NCBI RefSeq assembly: GCF_036850765.1
Contig: NC_089493.1
Location: forward strand, 267,323,034-267,387,033
Length of the DNA: 64,000 nucleotides
Origin: Saccopteryx bilineata
Taxonomy: Eukaryota; Chordata; Mammalia; Chiroptera; Emballonuridae
Direction of reading: 5' to 3'
The first letter of the stretch is position 1. Every line of letters begins with the position of its first letter. The notes under the pieces are model-generated. The model did not search any database, was not told the origin of the DNA, and saw nothing but the letters and a program-made list of their open reading frames with translations. Both the position numbers and the translations under genes were made by a program. Below are positions 31,996 to 42,650 of the stretch, in pieces.

Positions 31996-32205
31996 TGATG
32001 GTGCAGTGGATAAAGTGTTGACCTGGAACGCTGAGGTCACCATTCAAAACCCTGGACTTGCCTGGTCAAGGCACATATGGGAGTTGATGCTTCCTGCTCC
32101 TCCCCCCTTTATCTCTCTCTCTCTCTCTCTCTCACTCTAACTCTCCTCTCTAAAATGAATAAGTAAATAAAAATTAAAATGAATAAGTAAATAAAAATTA
32201 AAAAA
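31996..32205 (+). mobile_element. SINE S3 nested in hAT element
   Basis: The head is truncated (TGATGGTGCAGTGGATAAAG). Its tail repeats the unit AATGAATAAGTAAATAAAAATT, and AAAACTATG is duplicated on both sides. Confidence 0.85.
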
Positions 32206-32242
32206 CAAAAACTATGAACAAATCCCTATGCACACTGCTGCA

Positions 32243-32334
32243 TGTTTCCCCTATTACAAGACACCACCTAAAAATAAGCCCCCGTCTTTTGGGGGTAAAA
32301 TTAATATAAGACAGGGTCTTATAATAGGGGAAAC
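32243..32334. mobile_element. Short MITE nested in hAT element
   Basis: GTTTCCCCTATTACAAGAC and GTCTTATAATAGGGGAAAC form terminal inverted repeats. A second internal pairing flanks CCCGTCTTTTGGGGG. The end motif resembles the MITE at 16951. Confidence 0.75.
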
Positions 32335-32841
32335 GTGTGTAGTAATGTGGGGGGAGACTTTTGGGCAAAGGGAGGTTATTGGGGTCATTATGTTGTTGTA
32401 CATTTGGGGGAGTATGGGGGCCATTGTACTGTGTAGTAATGGTTATAGTGCTTTGCCTTTCTTCCTACTTCTGCTGTCTGCTGTTATTTCACACTGCTTC
32501 CAGTGATGTGGGGTGCCACAGCTGCAGACCGATGTGCGTCATATGATGCTCTTCCGGAGCCCTGTCACGTGCGTCCCGTGTCACCGGAAGTATTGTAGGT
32601 GACCGAGGCCGCGCTTTGCGGCGCCGCCGCCAATACAGTGCTCCTCTCACTGACCACCAGTGAAAGAGGTGCCCCTTCCGAAGTGCGGCGGGGGCCAGAT
32701 AAATGTCCTCAGGGGGCCGCAGTTTGGGGACCCTTGAAATAGCCTACTGTTCACTGGAAGCCTTACTGATAACATAATCACATATTTGTATGTTGTAAAA
32801 ATCAAAAGGAAGATAAAACAGTACTGTATATAAATTTCATT

Positions 32842-33139
32842 GTTGGTTTATTTATGTGAGAGGAGGGGAGCTAGAGAGATAGACTCCTGCATGCTTCCCA
32901 TATGGGATCCACCCAGCAACCCCTATCTGGAGCTGATGCTTGAATCAACCAAGCTATCCTCAGTGCCCAGGCAGAGGCTCTAACCAGTTGAGCCACTGGT
33001 TGCGGAAGGGAGAGAGGGAGAGAGTTGGGGGCGTGGAGAAGCAGATGGTTGCCTCTCCTGTATGCCTTGACTGGGAATCAAACCTGGGACATACATACCC
33101 TGGACCGACACTTTACCACTGAACCAATTGGCCAGGGCC
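32842..33139 (-). mobile_element. SINE S5
   Basis: It runs from TTTATTTATGTGAGAGGAGG to GAACCAATTGGCCAGGGCC. Confidence 0.85.
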
Positions 33140-33369
33140 TGTACACATTGATTGAAAGAAACCTGTATATAAGTAGACTTGTGTACTTCAAACATCATGT
33201 TGTGAAAGAGTCAACTAGAGTTTCATGAACATTAATAAACAAAATTACTCACACAGAAACCCTGTTAAGTTTTGCTAAATGTCATTTTATAGCAGAAGGG
33301 TCTAATCTAGGATCCTATTTTCACCCAGTTGATGTGTCTCTAATATATTTCACTTTAGAACAGTTTCTC

Positions 33370-33515
33370 GCTCTGGCTGAATAGGTTGGTTAGAGCATCA
33401 TTCTGAAGGGCAGAGGTTGCTGATTCAATCCTGGTCAGGGCACATACAGGAACAGATGTTCCTCTTTCCTTGTCCCTTCCTCTCTCTAAAATCAATAAAT
33501 AAACATTAAAAAAAA
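33370..33515 (+). mobile_element. SINE S4
   Basis: The TSD TAGAACAGTTTCTC lies at about 33356 and 33516. Confidence 0.88.
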
Positions 33516-33529
33516 TAGAACAGTTTCTC

Positions 33530-34339
33530 AGTCTTTGAGTTTCATGTCCTTGACCTTTTTGAAGGTTACAGGGCAGTCACTTTATAGAATGTGTCTCAAC
33601 ATGGGTGTTTGTCCAACGCATTTTGGGTAGGAATACCACAGTGTTCTCATTCTGTTCTGTTGAGCTGGACTTGATGTTTGTTCTGTGACATGCGACTAGT
33701 GTTAACCTGGATCACTTTGTTAAGATGATGTAGGACGTGTTTTCCTTTGTTGGTAAGTATTTTATGTGGAAATGCTTGGGGAATAATGAAAATGTCTTTT
33801 TAGAATCAAGGAGTCCCTGAGGCTGGAAATTTTTAATTTTTAGGGATGAAGGTTAATACAGGGACTTAAAATCCCATTTCAGATGTTGTCTAAGTCCTTG
33901 AAAGGGTAATGTTTTTCTGAGATTTAAATACCATGAAAAATGTTAAGAATTGGTTTAAATTTTATGGTGTATGATGTGGTTTGAAAGAAAATGGGGAATT
34001 ATGAGCAGTCAGTTTGATCTGGATTAAATACTATTTAAACAATTTTGTGACTTTGAGCAATTTACATTTTTTGTCTAAGTTATCAGTTGTGTTTGTGTTG
34101 TTAAAAAAAAAAAAGACCTGCTTTGTAAAATTTGTCAAGCAGATGTCAACCTTTTATAACTAAACACACCAAGATCCTATTGTTGTTTGTATTGTTCAGA
34201 AGTGAAACTGATATGGTCAATGAATTACCCTAAACACATTTTCTATAGAAGCTACTAAGTGGACATAATTAGAACACATGGCAGTATGTTGAAAAAAATT
34301 TAAGACATTTATAAATTCTGTGTTCAAAATTTGAACTGA
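33530..34339. other. Unassigned intron 1 DNA
   Basis: About 0.8 kb of unique-looking sequence without a coding frame or known repeat. Confidence 0.55.
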
Positions 34340-34485
34340 TTGGCTAGATAGCTTTGTTCGTTAGAGCGTCATCCCAAAACACAGGTTGCTGGTTTGATCC
34401 CCAGCCAGGGCACGTACAGGAACAGATTGATGGTCCTCTCACTCTCTTCCCCTCTTAAAAATTAATAAAGTAAACATTTTTAAGA
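34340..34485 (+). mobile_element. SINE S4
   Basis: The TSD AAATTTGAACTG/AAATCTGAACTG flanks it. Confidence 0.86.
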
Positions 34486-34599
34486 AATCTGAACTGGTTG
34501 TACTAAATGTGTACTGACATTTTAGGGATGAATATATTTCCTCTTCTGAAATATCGATTCATTAGCTCTTAGTGTAATTATAGGTTGAACATGGAGGTA

Positions 34600-34951
34600 T
34601 TTATTTTTAAGATTTTATTTATTATCTGACCTGTGGTGGCACAGTAGCTAAAGTGTCGACCTAGAAAGCTGAGGTTGCCAGTTCGAAACCCATACTTACC
34701 TGGTCAAGGTACATATGGGAGTTGATGCTTCCTGTTCCTCCTCCATCCTTTGTAAAATGCATAAATAAAAAAATAAATTTTAAATTGATTTTAGAGGAGA
34801 GAGAGAGAATGGGGGAGAGGGAAGGAGCAGGAAACATCAACTTGTAGGTACTTCCTCTATGGGCCTTTCCTGGGCAAATCTGGGGTTTTGAACTAGTGAC
34901 CTCAACATTCCAGGTCCCTCGCTTTATCCACTGCTCCACCACAAGTCAGGC
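34600..34951 (-). mobile_element. SINE S3 with S3 inserted in its tail
   Basis: The tail TTTTAAGATTTTATTTATT (34600) is cut by a plus-strand S3. The body resumes at ATTGATTTTAGAGG and ends CACCACAAGTCAGGC. Confidence 0.8.
34626..34784 (+). mobile_element. SINE S3, nested
   Basis: It runs from TCTGACCTGTGGTGGCACAG to AAATGCATAAATAAAAAAAT. Confidence 0.85.
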
Positions 34952-35330
34952 AAACATGAAGGTATTTAAATACTATTGATTTTAGACGTAGAAAGACTAT
35001 TCTAAAATATTGCCAGAATATAGTATTACATGATAATATAGATACTATTAATGTGACTGAATTTTGTTTAGGATGAACTCAGCTGGTTCAGCTATTAGAT
35101 CCTTTCTATTTATCTTAGGTACTGTCTTATGACAAAATGTGTAACATCTTAGGTAATGGATTTTAAGTTTTTCTTAGTACTCATGATTTTGAAGAAATTG
35201 CTTTCTTTTATAAAGAAAAATTTTTCAAAAGTTTGGATCCCATTTCTTAGAATTAAATGATACCTAAAGTTATTATATACTTCTCACTGAAGATTTTTGT
35301 CTTATGTATATATTTAAGATTGATGAAGCC
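34952..35330. other. Unassigned intron 1 DNA
   Basis: No supported feature. Confidence 0.5.
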
Positions 35331-35579
35331 TTTTTTCCTTCAGTGAAAGGAGAGGAGGCAGAGAGACAGACTCCTGCATGCACCCCCACTGGGATCCACC
35401 TAATAAGCCCACTAGGGTGTTGCTCCATTGCTCAGCAACTGAGCTCTTCTTAGTGCTTGGGGCCAACTTACTCCAATCCAACCATGGCTGCAAGGGTGCG
35501 GTGGGGGAGGTGTGGAGAAGCAGATGAGGACATCCATATGCCAGGCTGACGCTTTACCACTGAGCCAACCAACCAGGGC
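35331..35579 (-). mobile_element. SINE S1, shortened
   Basis: It has lost much of the CT-rich middle. TTGATGAAGCC and CTGATGAAGTC are the duplicated target. Confidence 0.82.
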
Positions 35580-36079
35580 CTGATGAAGTCTTCAGTCATT
35601 AATTTTGTTGAAACTTGGCTTTACTAGCTCTTAAAATGAATTTGTAAGTTTGAGTTTTGCCTCATATACAAAAATAACCTAAGACTAGGTCTCAGAGAAT
35701 GGAAACAACTGAAAGAGATAGCTCATCCTAAAATCCAACCCAGAAAAAGAACATCCATAGCACCGGAAAGTCACACTGCATTTTTTTGGAATATAGGTCA
35801 AAAGCTTAAATTAGAATGGAGATTTTCCTTGTAAAAATATTGCCCTCTCCTTAAGCCTGTTGAATAATTACATAATTGAATACCACTACCTGTCCTTAAC
35901 ATTGTAGATTTTGATGGACAGTATTAGGTATTTTAGCTTATTAGGTAGATTTCCTTAGGTTTAACTGATCCAAGTATAAGGGGTTTAGTGATTACAGCTC
36001 TAGTACAAAACTTTGAGTTAGGAAAGTTGCTGATTTTTGCAATCTTTGTTTTTTATTTTTCATTTTTAAAGTTATATAT
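35580..36079. other. Unassigned intron 1 DNA
   Basis: No supported feature. Confidence 0.5.
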
Positions 36080-36269
36080 ATTTTTAAAAATTTTATTCAC
36101 TGATTTTAGGTAGAGGAGAAATAGAGAGAAAGGTGACAGGGGTGAGTGAGAAGCATCAACTTGTACTTATTTCCCATATATGCCTTGACCAGGCTAGTGC
36201 CAGGGTTTTGAACTGGCAACCTCAGTGTTCCAAGTCGTCACTTTATCCACTGCGCCACCACAGGTCAGG
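36080..36269 (-). mobile_element. SINE S3
   Basis: It ends GCGCCACCACAGGTCAGGC. Confidence 0.85.
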
Positions 36270-36536
36270 CAAAATTATGTTTCTCAATTACAGTTTATAT
36301 TCAGTATTATTTTGTATTAGTTTCAGGTAGTTTGACAATCATATGCTTTACACAGTGTACCCCCTGGTATTTTTAGTACTCATCTGGCACCATACATAGT
36401 GATTTTTGCAATCTTGAAGTTTATTTTATATACCTGTACTTATGTAAATGTACAGGGTAGATTTTAATTGCTTATTAGAAGAAAAAGTAACTAAGGTAAC
36501 TTTAGCAGCCTATAAAAATTGTGAAAAGTTTTTTCT

Positions 36537-36841
36537 GGCCCTTGGTGGTTGGCTCAGTGGATAGAGCATAGGCCTGGTGTGTGGACGTCCCGGTTTTGAT
36601 CTCTGGTCAGGGCACACATGAGAAGCAACCATCTTCTTCTATTCCCTTCTCTCTCCCCCTTCTCACTGTCTTCCCCTTTAGTAGCCAGTAGCTCTACTGG
36701 TTGCGCTATGGCCCTGGGTTTTGAGGATAGCTCAGTTGATTAGAGCATCAGCCCCAGATGGGGTTGCCTGGTGGATTCCAGTCGGAGCGCATGTGGGAGT
36801 CTGTCTTTCTGTCTTCTCTCCTCTCACTTAAAAAAAAGAAA
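36537..36841 (+). mobile_element. SINE S5
   Basis: The head is GGCCCTTGGTGGTTGGCTCA. AAAGTTTTTTCT is duplicated on either side. It ends 60 bp before the candidate exon at 36905. Confidence 0.87.
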
Positions 36842-36904
36842 AAAGTTTTTTTCTAAAGAAAAAATGTCCTGGTGCCTTGATTAATTCAAATCCATTTCTT
36901 CTAG

Positions 36905-36997
36905 TTGAGGGTGGGACACGAAAGATAAAATACAAAACATTCAGAATGGAAGAATTAAAGAAAATCGAGAAATTGAAAGAAGATACAGCAGACTCAG
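36905..36997 (+). CDS. Candidate alternative exon of GTF2I (in-frame N-terminal extension)
   Basis: The stretch is preceded by an acceptor-like TTTCTTCTAG and followed by a weak donor, GTAGCT. It is 93 nt long and open throughout in one frame, with an ATG at 36946 followed by a Lys/Glu-rich peptide beginning MEELKKIEKLKEDTADS. Joined to exon 2 at 46652 it reads GGG GTC ATG and stays in frame with the TFII-I start codon, so it would add 19 residues (17 here plus Gly-Val). It lies in unique DNA between repeats. I do not recall such an exon in human GTF2I, and chance open frame plus a cryptic splice pair remains possible. Confidence 0.35.
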
Positions 36998-37713
36998 GTA
37001 GCTGTTTTGTGTTCCTGGCATGCTTTACTCATCCTTTTCTCTAGATGATGCTCTGCTTTGCCTTTTTACAATAGTGACTGCCTATCTTCTGATTTTGCGT
37101 GGGTTTAGCTATACTGCTAATCACAGTGCATCCCAGGTAACCTTTTACTGATTAGTCACAGTTAACTGGCCTTGGGTAGGGTAAGCTTGTGACACAAACC
37201 TCTGAAACTTTTGTACAAACAGTAGTAGGAAGATCTGATAGTCTGTTACTTGTGGGATTACAGTACAGGTGTGTGATAAAGATGCATGTGGCTGTCATCT
37301 CTGTTTTAGGGAAGAAACAGGACTGCTTATGAAGTAAGGTAGGTCCACGGGAGGGAGGGGGAAGAGATCACTCTAATGACATGTCTTATGTTCCTGGATC
37401 TAGCTGTGTGTGGAGTCAGTGCAACCTTTATATTGAATAATGTAAACAACAACAAAAAACAATAAACATTTTTTTCTTTACTTGAGATTATTTGAATTGA
37501 GAATTTGTAAATTTATAATCTAATAATAGTTCTGGTTAATTCATAACTTGTTCTTGAGAATAAAAATATTGTATCGTGTGGTTCCTGGAGTTGGTGCAAT
37601 TCATAAGAATGTTATAAAATTATAGGATAAAATGTTTACAAAAATAGCAAAAAGTTGATAAGGTAGGAATTTTTGGAGGGGTAATGTGAAAGGCTAATAA
37701 CATTGAAATGAAA
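36998..37713. other. Unassigned intron 1 DNA
   Basis: Unique-looking sequence free of SINEs, next to the candidate exon. No further exon is supported. Confidence 0.5.
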
Positions 37714-37730
37714 ATGGGAACTCCAATTTT

Positions 37731-37767
37731 ACTACACTTGATCTTAGCCAAAAGGCTGAGAAGCGAT
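37731..37767 (-). pseudogene. U2 snRNA 5'-end pseudogene fragment
   Basis: The minus strand matches the first 37 nt of U2 snRNA (ATCGCTTCTC..., ending AAGATCAAGTGTAGT) with one G-to-A change at a former CpG. The rest of U2 is absent and there is no poly(A). A perfect 18-bp TSD (37714-37731 and 37766-37783, sharing terminal bases) shows insertion by target-primed reverse transcription. Confidence 0.93.
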
Positions 37768-37783
37768 GGGAACTCCAATTTTA

Positions 37784-38540
37784 GAAGTCAGAACTACCTT
37801 TGCCCTGTGGGCATTTACCAGTTTTACCACATGAAGTTGAGTTTTGAAAACTTGTAAGATGACAGGTTCAGAAATCAAAGTTTAGGACCTGTACAAAATT
37901 CAGGGGTCATATAGGAGACCCTTCTCAATAAGCTAAGAGTGCCAAAAAAAAAAAAACACAATAAAGAAAAGGGGTGATTGAGAAGTAAACCACACTTCAT
38001 AAAAGTTTGTGGTCTCCGTTAACATCTCCTTGGTCCAAGCAAACGGAAGCCTTGAACTGGGATAATGGTGATCCCAGATACCTGGAAGAAGCTGCTTTCA
38101 CCGTAGGCCTCAAGTCTAAAGTAATTTTTTAATATAAAGTTATCAGGACACAGTAAAAGAAATCAGGCATACATAGGATTAAATACCTTTTGTGTGAGCA
38201 AGAAACAACAGAAAATACACGTGCAAAAACTTGAGATTTTTAAATTATCAGAGACTATAAAAGTTATCCCTATTACATTTAAAGAAATATTATCAAGCTG
38301 GAAAATTCTTGAGTAGGAAACTAAAATGCTACATAGTATCAAATAGAAATCCTAGAAATGAAGATTTCTAAATAAAATAAAAAATGCAATAGATGGTTTT
38401 AATAACAGGATAAGCAGAAATGAAGCAAGAATTAGTGAAATGGAAGAAGAGTTTGAAGATAAGATAGAGTTTAGTTCAGAGAGAAAAATAAGAAAAAATG
38501 TACAAGAAGATGAGAGATTTAGGGCCTAGCATACATTTAA
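37784..38540. other. Unassigned intron 1 DNA
   Basis: A-rich plus strand without a known repeat or gene. The A-richness and absence of long frames suggest an old LINE, but I cannot name it. Confidence 0.4.
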
Positions 38541-38552
38541 TCTGAGTCTCAG

Positions 38553-38672
38553 CCCTGGCCAGAAAGCTGGTTGGTTAGAGAATCCTCCCAATGCACAGAG
38601 GTTGCCTTGTTTGATCACTGGTAGGGCACAAACGGAAACAAATCACTGTTTCTGTCTCTCTTTTCCCTTTTA
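38553..38672 (+). mobile_element. SINE S4
   Basis: AATCTGAGTCTCAG and AATATGAGTCTCAG flank it as the TSD. Confidence 0.85.
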
Positions 38673-38780
38673 ATATGAGTCTCAGGATAAGTGAAATTGG
38701 GCAAGACAGCACCTGAAGAGATTTTAGCTGAGAATTTGCCACAATTGAAGGATGGTACTCCTTATTCAAAAAGCCGGTTG

Positions 38781-39156
38781 AGCGCTGGCAGGTTGGCTCA
38801 GCAGTAGAGTGTCGGCCCAGCGTGTGGAAGTCCTGGGTTCGATTTCTGGTGGGGACACAGGAGAAGCGCCCATCTGCTTCTCCACCCTTCTCCCTCTCCT
38901 TTCTCCCCCCCCCCCTTCCCCTCCTGCAGTCAAGGCTCCAGTAGAGCAAAGTTGGCCCTGGGTGCTGAGGATGGCTCCATGGCCTAGACCTCAAGTGCTA
39001 GAATGTCTCCCGACTGCAGGGGAGCAACGCCCCAGAAGGACCAAGCTTCGCCCCCTGGTGGGCATGCCGGGTGGATCCTGGTCGGGCGCATGCGGGAGTC
39101 TGTCTGCCTCCCTGCTTCTCACTTTGGAAAAATAAAAAAAAAAAAAAAAAAAAAAA
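38781..39156 (+). mobile_element. SINE S1
   Basis: The head GAGCGCTGGCAGGTTGGCTC and a pure A tail of about 26 bp are followed by a short GCA repeat. Confidence 0.87.
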
Positions 39157-39177
39157 GCAGCAGCAGCAGCCCAGTGA

Positions 39178-39298
39178 GCCTGACCTGTGGTGGCACAGTG
39201 GATCAAGCATCGACCTGGAATGCTAAGGTCGCTGTTTCAAAACTCTGGGCTTGCCTGGTCAAGGCACAGATGGGAGTTGATGCTTCCTGTTCCTATCC

Positions 39299-39344
<46 letters not shown>

Positions 39345-39388
39345 ATCTCCTCTAAAATGAATAAATAAAAATAAATTTTAAAAAAACA
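39178..39388 (+). mobile_element. SINE S3 with (TC)n expansion
   Basis: The head is GAGCCTGACCTGTGGTGGCA. A TC run of about 19 units occupies 39302-39340. Confidence 0.87.
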
Positions 39389-39660
39389 AACAGTGAATGG
39401 CATACATATTGGATGTAAAGAAATCTGCATCTAGACACAGTAAAACTGTAGAACACCCAAGACAAAGAAAACATCTTTATAACCAGGGATGGGGGAGGAG
39501 GGGGTCATGGAGATTACCTTCAAAAGAGACTACAGATGACTCCTGAATAGCAACAACGAAGCGAACAGGTAGTGAAATAACCTCAGTGTACTGCAAGAAA
39601 GTAATTGTCAAATTAGATTTTTATTTCAGTGAAAATATCTTCCAAAAATAGAGGGAAATT

Positions 39661-39787
39661 GCCTTGGCTGGTTAGAGCATTGTCCCATAACTGTTGTGGG
39701 TTCGATCCCTAGTCAGGGCACATACAGGAACAGATTGTTGTTTCTGTCTCTTTCCTTTCCTCTCTGTAAATAAATACATTTTAAAAA
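39661..39787 (+). mobile_element. SINE S4
   Basis: GCCTTGGCTGGTTAGAGCAT is the head; GGTTCGATCCCTAG is the B-box region. Confidence 0.83.
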
Positions 39788-39950
39788 GTAGTAAAGGAAA
39801 TCTTAGTAAATAACAGTTTTCTATGAAAAAGGCATTCTAAAGGATTAACATGAAGCAGAAGGAAAGTCTAAGATGCAAGAAAGAATGACATAAATGTGGT
39901 TAAATGAGAATTAAATTGAAACAAAAATACTACATTTAAAACTATAAAAT

Positions 39951-40075
39951 TGCCGGATAGCTCAGTTGGTTGGAGTGTGAAAGTTGCTGGTTCGATTCCT
40001 AGGTGGGCACATCAGAAGCAGCTGGCTCCATGTTCTTGTCTCTGTCTTCAATGAGTGAATGAAAATACAAAAGCT
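39951..40075 (+). mobile_element. SINE S4, shortened
   Basis: GCCGGATAGCTCAGTTGGTT and GGTTCGATTCCTAGG are recognisable. The tail is lost. Confidence 0.7.
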
Positions 40076-40589
40076 GAATAAGGGCCTACATCCACATAAT
40101 CAGAACTAAAAGAACAAACTGGGATGGAACTTCATACAAGTTGACCATTGATTGACCATTTATGTACAATTATTATCAGACATTAGTTTAGTACTGGGCA
40201 TAGGACCTCAGTAGATGGTAATGAGTGACCCAACAAATACTATAAAAAGTTTTGTTTATGAAAGTTGAGTGATACTTTTATTGCTTTGGGGGGAGGGGAG
40301 GTGCTCAGGAGATCTTGGTGAGGTGGTGGGTTGGTCACTTCCTCTTGACCATCATGGGCTTATGGCTGTGCAGCATGGTGTTGGCCCTGTGGATAGTGGC
40401 CGTGCGCAGATCCAGTTGGTACTTGTTATTGTGTATCATGTGTGTGATGCTGCCCAGGGTGGTGGTGGCCCAGATGTTCTTGTTGATGGTAGTCCACATG
40501 CAGGAGGTGGCTGGGTTTTGCTAGCCAGATCTCAGTTTCATGATGACTACCACACCATTGCTGCCAGCCGCTGGCTCCACACCCACCTT

Positions 40590-41263
40590 TTTTTTTTTTT
40601 TTTTTTACAGGACAGAGAGTCAAAGAGAGGGACAGATAGGGACAGACAGACAGAAACAGAGAGATGAGAAGCATCAATTATCAGTTTTTGTTGCGACACC
40701 TTAGTTGTTCATTGATTGCTTTCTCACAGGTGCCTTGACCGTGGGCCTTCAGCAGACCGAGTAACCCTTTGCTCGAGCCAGCGACCTTGGGTCCAAGCTG
40801 GTGAGCTTTGCCCAAACCAGATGAGCCTGTGCTCAAGCTGGTGACCTTGGGGTCTCGAACCTGGGTCTTCCGCATCGCAGTCTGATGCCCTATCCATTGT
40901 GCTACTGCCTGGTCAGGCTTTTTTTCTTTTTTCTTCCAAGTTAGACACAGACAGGAAGGGAGAGAGGATGAGAAGCGTCAACTCAGTTGTGGCACCTTAG
41001 TTGTTCATTGATTTCTTTCTCATACATGTCTTGACAGGTGGTGGGGGTGGGGGGCTCCAGCTGAGCCAGTTACCCCTTGCTCAAGCCAGCGACCTTGGGC
41101 TTCAAGCCAGTGACCTTTGGGCTCAAGCCAGAAACCATGGGGTCATGTCTATGATCCCACACTCAAGCCAGGTGAGCCCGTGCTCAAGCCAGTGATCTCG
41201 GGTTTTGAACCTCAGTGTTCCAGGCACCCGCTTTATCTACTGTGCTACTGCCTGGTCAGGGCA
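40590..41263 (-). mobile_element. Two S2 SINEs inserted in the RPL28 pseudogene
   Basis: The first S2 is 40590-40918 (18-T start, end CTGCCTGGTCAGGC), the second 40919-41263 with diverged blocks. CACCCACCTT and CGCCCACCTT flank the pair as a TSD with one mismatch. Confidence 0.85.
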
Positions 41264-41350
41264 CGCCCACCTTGTAAATCAACCTATTGTAGGGGATTGA
41301 GTTGACAGCCTTCAGATTGGGTTTGGTGTTGTACATCTACTTGTTTCTCT

Positions 41351-42014
41351 TTTTTCTTTTTTTGTGACAGAGAGAGAGGGACAGATTGGAATGGAGAGAG
41401 ATGAGAAACATCAATTTTTCATTGCAGGACCTTAGTTGTTCAGTGATTACTTTCTCATATATGCCTTAGACCAGGGGCTATAGCAGACCGAGGGACCCCT
41501 TGCTCAAGCCAGCAACCTTGGGTTCAAGCTGGTGAGCCTTGCTCAAACCTGATGAGCCAGCTCTCAAAACTGGCGCCCTTGGCGGGGGACTTTTTGTGTT
41601 TTTGTTTGTTTGTTTTTTTCCTGAAGTGAGAGGCTGGGAGGCAGAGACAGACTCCCACGTGTGCTGGACCAGGATCCACCTGACATGCCCACCAGGGGGT
41701 GATGCTCTGCCCATATGGTCTGTTGCTACATTGTAACCTGAGCCATTCTAGCACCTGAGGTGGAGTCCATAGAGCCATCCTCAGCGCCTGGGCCAACTTC
41801 AATGTAAGAGAGAGATGGGAGAAGGGGAAGGGTGGAGAAGCAGATGGGCACTTTTCCTGTGTGCCCTGACCGGGAATCGAACCCCAGAGTTCCACACACC
41901 AGGCCAACGCTCTACTGCTGAGCCAGCTGGCCAGGGCCTCCCTCAGGGTTTTGAACCTGGGTCCTCTACGTCTCAGTCTGACACTCTATCCACTGCACCA
42001 CTGCCTGGTCAGGC
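41351..42014 (-). mobile_element. SINE S2 inserted in the RPL28 pseudogene, itself split
   Basis: S2 runs 41351-41589 and 41939-42014. TCTACTTGTTTCTCT at 41336 and 42015 is a perfect TSD in the RPL28 sequence. Confidence 0.88.
41590..41938 (-). mobile_element. SINE S1 nested in S2
   Basis: It runs from a GTTTG/T-rich tail to GAGCCAGCTGGCCAGGGCC, making a third layer of insertion. Confidence 0.87.
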
Positions 42015-42151
42015 TCTACTTGTTTCTCTTGATTAGGAAGCTGGAGCAGTTCCCTGTGACCATCCATTGCAGAGGGACAGATGTGGCGGCAGTTCCTCAC
42101 AGCCGGAGATGTAAAGAGCTAAAAAGTGTTTCTTTAGTAAGGAAAGAAATT

Positions 42152-42318
42152 CTGCCCTGGCTGGATAGTTCAGCTGGTTAGAACATCCTCCTGAAGCTCG
42201 GGTTGCTGGTTCCATCCCTGGTCAGAGAACATACTGGAACAGATCAGTGTTCCTCTCTCACTCCCTCTCCTTTCCTCTTTCTTGCTCTCAAGTGAATATA
42301 ATAAATAAACATTAAACA
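42152..42318 (+). mobile_element. SINE S4
   Basis: TAAGAAATTC-type words flank it (about 42143 and 42322). The head is TGCCCTGGCTGGATAGTTCA. Confidence 0.85.
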
Positions 42319-42481
42319 AATAAGAAATTCAACCATTTCAATAGTAATGAGGTATTCATAATGATACGGTCATAGAATTCAAAATGTTGGTGAGACTGGT
42401 GAATTTAGTGTTTATAAACATATCTGATAGGTATATTCAATAGATGTTGATTTATTTTTTGTCTGTCAGACTTTGAAAGAG

Positions 42482-42650
42482 TGTTTTAATTTATTGATCT
42501 TTAGAGGGAGAGAGGGAAAAACATTGATTTATTTTTCCACTTAGTTATACATTTAATGGTTGATTCTTGTGTATGCCCAGACCGGGTATCAAACTCAAAA
42601 CCTTGGCATAGTAGATGTTACTGTAACCAACCGAGCTACCTGGCCAGGGC
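42482..42650 (-). mobile_element. SINE S4
   Basis: It ends GAGCTACCTGGCCAGGGC. Confidence 0.85.

Larger units (their letters stand above)
31913..32736. mobile_element. hAT-type transposon, non-autonomous, with nested insertions
   Basis: The ends CAGGGGTCCCCAAACT and AGTTTGGGGACCCTTG are inverted repeats. The perfect 8-bp TSD AAATAGCC lies at 31905-31912 and 32737-32744. The right half is GC- and CpG-rich. An S3 SINE (31996-32205) and a small MITE (32243-32334) sit inside. No transposase frame is present. Confidence 0.9.
40262..42118 (-). pseudogene. RPL28P: RPL28 processed pseudogene, split by SINE insertions
   Basis: Read on the minus strand, three blocks (42118-42015, 41350-41264 and 40589-40262) join into an intronless RPL28 cDNA copy with 5' UTR, coding region and AATAAA-bearing 3' end. 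Recognisable peptides are LQWMV, SFLIKRNK, KPNLKAVNSIPYNRLI, VGVEPAA, TTINKN and MVKRK before the stop. The start codon is ACA, an in-frame stop follows RNK, and another sits at the SG*QNPAT site. CpG decay is heavy. A long poly(A) is no longer visible. It is not expressed as a ribosomal protein. Confidence 0.9.

Noticed and set aside
37731..37767. A functional U2 snRNA gene
   Set aside because: Only 37 nt is present, with no Sm site, no 3' half and no snRNA promoter elements.
40262..42118. A working RPL28 gene
   Set aside because: Start codon lost, in-frame stops, intronless and split by SINEs.
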